From positions 1-6,317 of the forward strand of contig CABSAB010000092.1 of NCBI GenBank assembly GCA_902475515.1: a stretch of 6,317 bases of DNA, read 5' to 3'. Under the pieces are notes generated by a model. It had not been told where the DNA came from. It ran no database searches and saw only the letters and a list, made by a program, of their open reading frames with translations. Positions 5,670 to 6,317 of this stretch are shown here, one piece after another. This stretch comes from an uncultured Eubacteriales bacterium. GTDB lineage: Bacteria > Bacillota > Clostridia > Oscillospirales > Oscillospiraceae. Numbering within the stretch: position 1 is the stretch's first letter; each line of letters begins with the position of its first letter. A program made the translations under genes and the position numbers.

Positions 5670-6266
5670 ATGAATGAAATTCTGAAGATCAAAAAGCTGC
5701 TGGCAGAGGACCGCCCGGAGGGGTGGGAGACACTGCCGGATATTGAGCTGTATATGGACCAGGTGGTGTCCTATCTGCCCCGGCAGAGCGTGGGCGGGAA
5801 GGTGCCCTCCATGACCTCCGCCATGATCAACAACTATGTGAAGGACGGCCTGCTGCCCCGGGCCTGCGGCAAGCGCTATCACAAGGAGCACCTGATCTAT
5901 CTCACGGCCATCGGCCTCCTCAAAAACGTGCTGACGGTGCGGGATATGAAGCTGCTTTTAGACAGCGAGATATCCGAGGGCACGGAAGCCGGTTTTTATG
6001 AGAAGTTTCTTCGGGGCATTGACGAGGCCTTTGACGGGGTAAACGCGGACATTGATCCGGCATTGCCGGAGGCGGAACTGACCCAGATGGCCATGCGGCT
6101 GGCGCTGATGTCCTGCGCGGCAAAGACTGCCTGCGAGGAGCTCCTTTCCATCATCCGGGCGAAGAATCCCGAGGAGGACCCCAAGGCCAAGAAAGAGAAG
6201 GAAAAGGAAGCCGCCAAAAAGGCCAAGGCGGAGAAGAAGAGCGAAGAGCAGAAGGTGGAGAGCTGA
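5670..6266 (+). CDS. DUF1836 domain protein, MerR-like putative DNA-binding protein (198 aa)
   Basis: Residues about 20-125 match the DUF1836 pattern common in Firmicutes: LPDIELYMDQVVSYL, then MTSAMINNYVKDGLLP, KRYHKEHLIYL, and LLKNVLTVRDMKLLL. The order (helix, N-Y-x-K-x-GLLP turn, R-Y, second helical pair with a V/I-x-D-M-K-xLL end) closely follows the winged helix-turn-helix of MerR regulators, so DNA binding is likely though not shown for this protein. Residues 125-165 are helical and may mediate dimerisation. The tail from about 168 to 198 is almost only Lys, Glu and Ala and is probably disordered or a single charged helix. No ligand-binding domain is evident. The ATG at 5670 follows GGAGGA (5658-5663) with a six-base gap. 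It has its own strong promoter and is followed one base after its stop by another start codon, so it probably heads an operon. The biological role of the family is not established. Confidence 0.85.
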   Translation: MNEILKIKKLLAEDRPEGWETLPDIELYMDQVVSYLPRQSVGGKVPSMTSAMINNYVKDGLLPRACGKRYHKEHLIYLTAIGLLKNVLTVRDMKLLLDSEISEGTEAGFYEKFLRGIDEAFDGVNADIDPALPEAELTQMAMRLALMSCAAKTACEELLSIIRAKNPEEDPKAKKEKEKEAAKKAKAEKKSEEQKVES

Positions 6267-6267
6267 A

Positions 6268-6317
6268 ATGGATATGCTTTTGGAACTGCTGCGGGAAATC
6301 GCCGATTTGTGCAGGGA
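6268..6317 (+). CDS. Start of an unidentified gene, cut by the window edge
   Basis: An open frame begins with ATG at 6268, one base after the stop codon of the DUF1836 gene. GGAG (6257-6260) lies seven bases upstream. The 16 visible codons read MDMLLELLREIADLCR, a leucine-rich amphipathic helix. This is too short to assign a family. The tight spacing suggests co-transcription and translational coupling with the DUF1836 gene. A second in-frame ATG at 6274 is a possible alternative start but is too far from the ribosome site to be preferred. Confidence 0.6.
   Translation, partial: MDMLLELLREIADLCR

Overview
The window is a GC-rich stretch that reads entirely on the + strand. Gene content and style point to a high-GC gut Clostridia (Oscillospiraceae-like Firmicutes): strong AAGGAGG/GGAGG ribosome sites, rho-independent terminators, a CcpA-type operator, a sigma/membrane-protein pair and a DUF1836 gene. 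The taxonomic call is inference from style; there is no rRNA or marker gene to confirm it.

Layout. (1) 3-350: the last 115 codons of ilvD (dihydroxy-acid dehydratase, branched-chain amino acid synthesis), closed by a strong terminator at 362-400. (2) 446-2255: a two-gene regulatory operon. A 180-aa ECF-like sigma factor (478-1020) overlaps by 11 nt a 403-aa single-pass membrane protein (1010-2221) that is probably its anti-sigma or sensor partner. A perfect 14-bp palindrome matching the catabolite-responsive element (cre) consensus sits just before the sigma gene's ribosome site, and a strong terminator (2228-2255) ends the unit. (3) 2277-2875: a clear sigma-A promoter followed by an AT-rich gene for a small histidine phosphatase. 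Its base composition is unlike everything around it, and it is bracketed by a 10-bp direct repeat that contains both ribosome sites. (4) 2946-5614: glutamine-dependent NAD+ synthetase (nadE), whose stop codon overlaps by one base the start of a class I SAM-dependent methyltransferase of unknown substrate. (5) 5603-6317: a strong extended -10 promoter overlapping the end of the methyltransferase gene and carrying a 13-bp dyad over the -10 box. It precedes a DUF1836 protein with a MerR-like helix-turn-helix pattern and a lysine/glutamate-rich tail, then the first 16 codons of a tightly linked further gene.

How they may work together. The sigma/membrane pair is a self-contained signalling unit that may be tied to carbon status through the cre-like site. 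The phosphatase, nadE and methyltransferase genes have no convincing terminator between them and could be read from the 2277 promoter. The DUF1836 gene starts a new transcript and may regulate itself. No RNA genes, CRISPR arrays, complete mobile elements or intergenic gaps over 300 bases were seen. I did not find a clearly new system; the best leads are the cre-like operator on a sigma operon, the likely acquired phosphatase gene bracketed by short repeats, and the dyads over the two -10 boxes.
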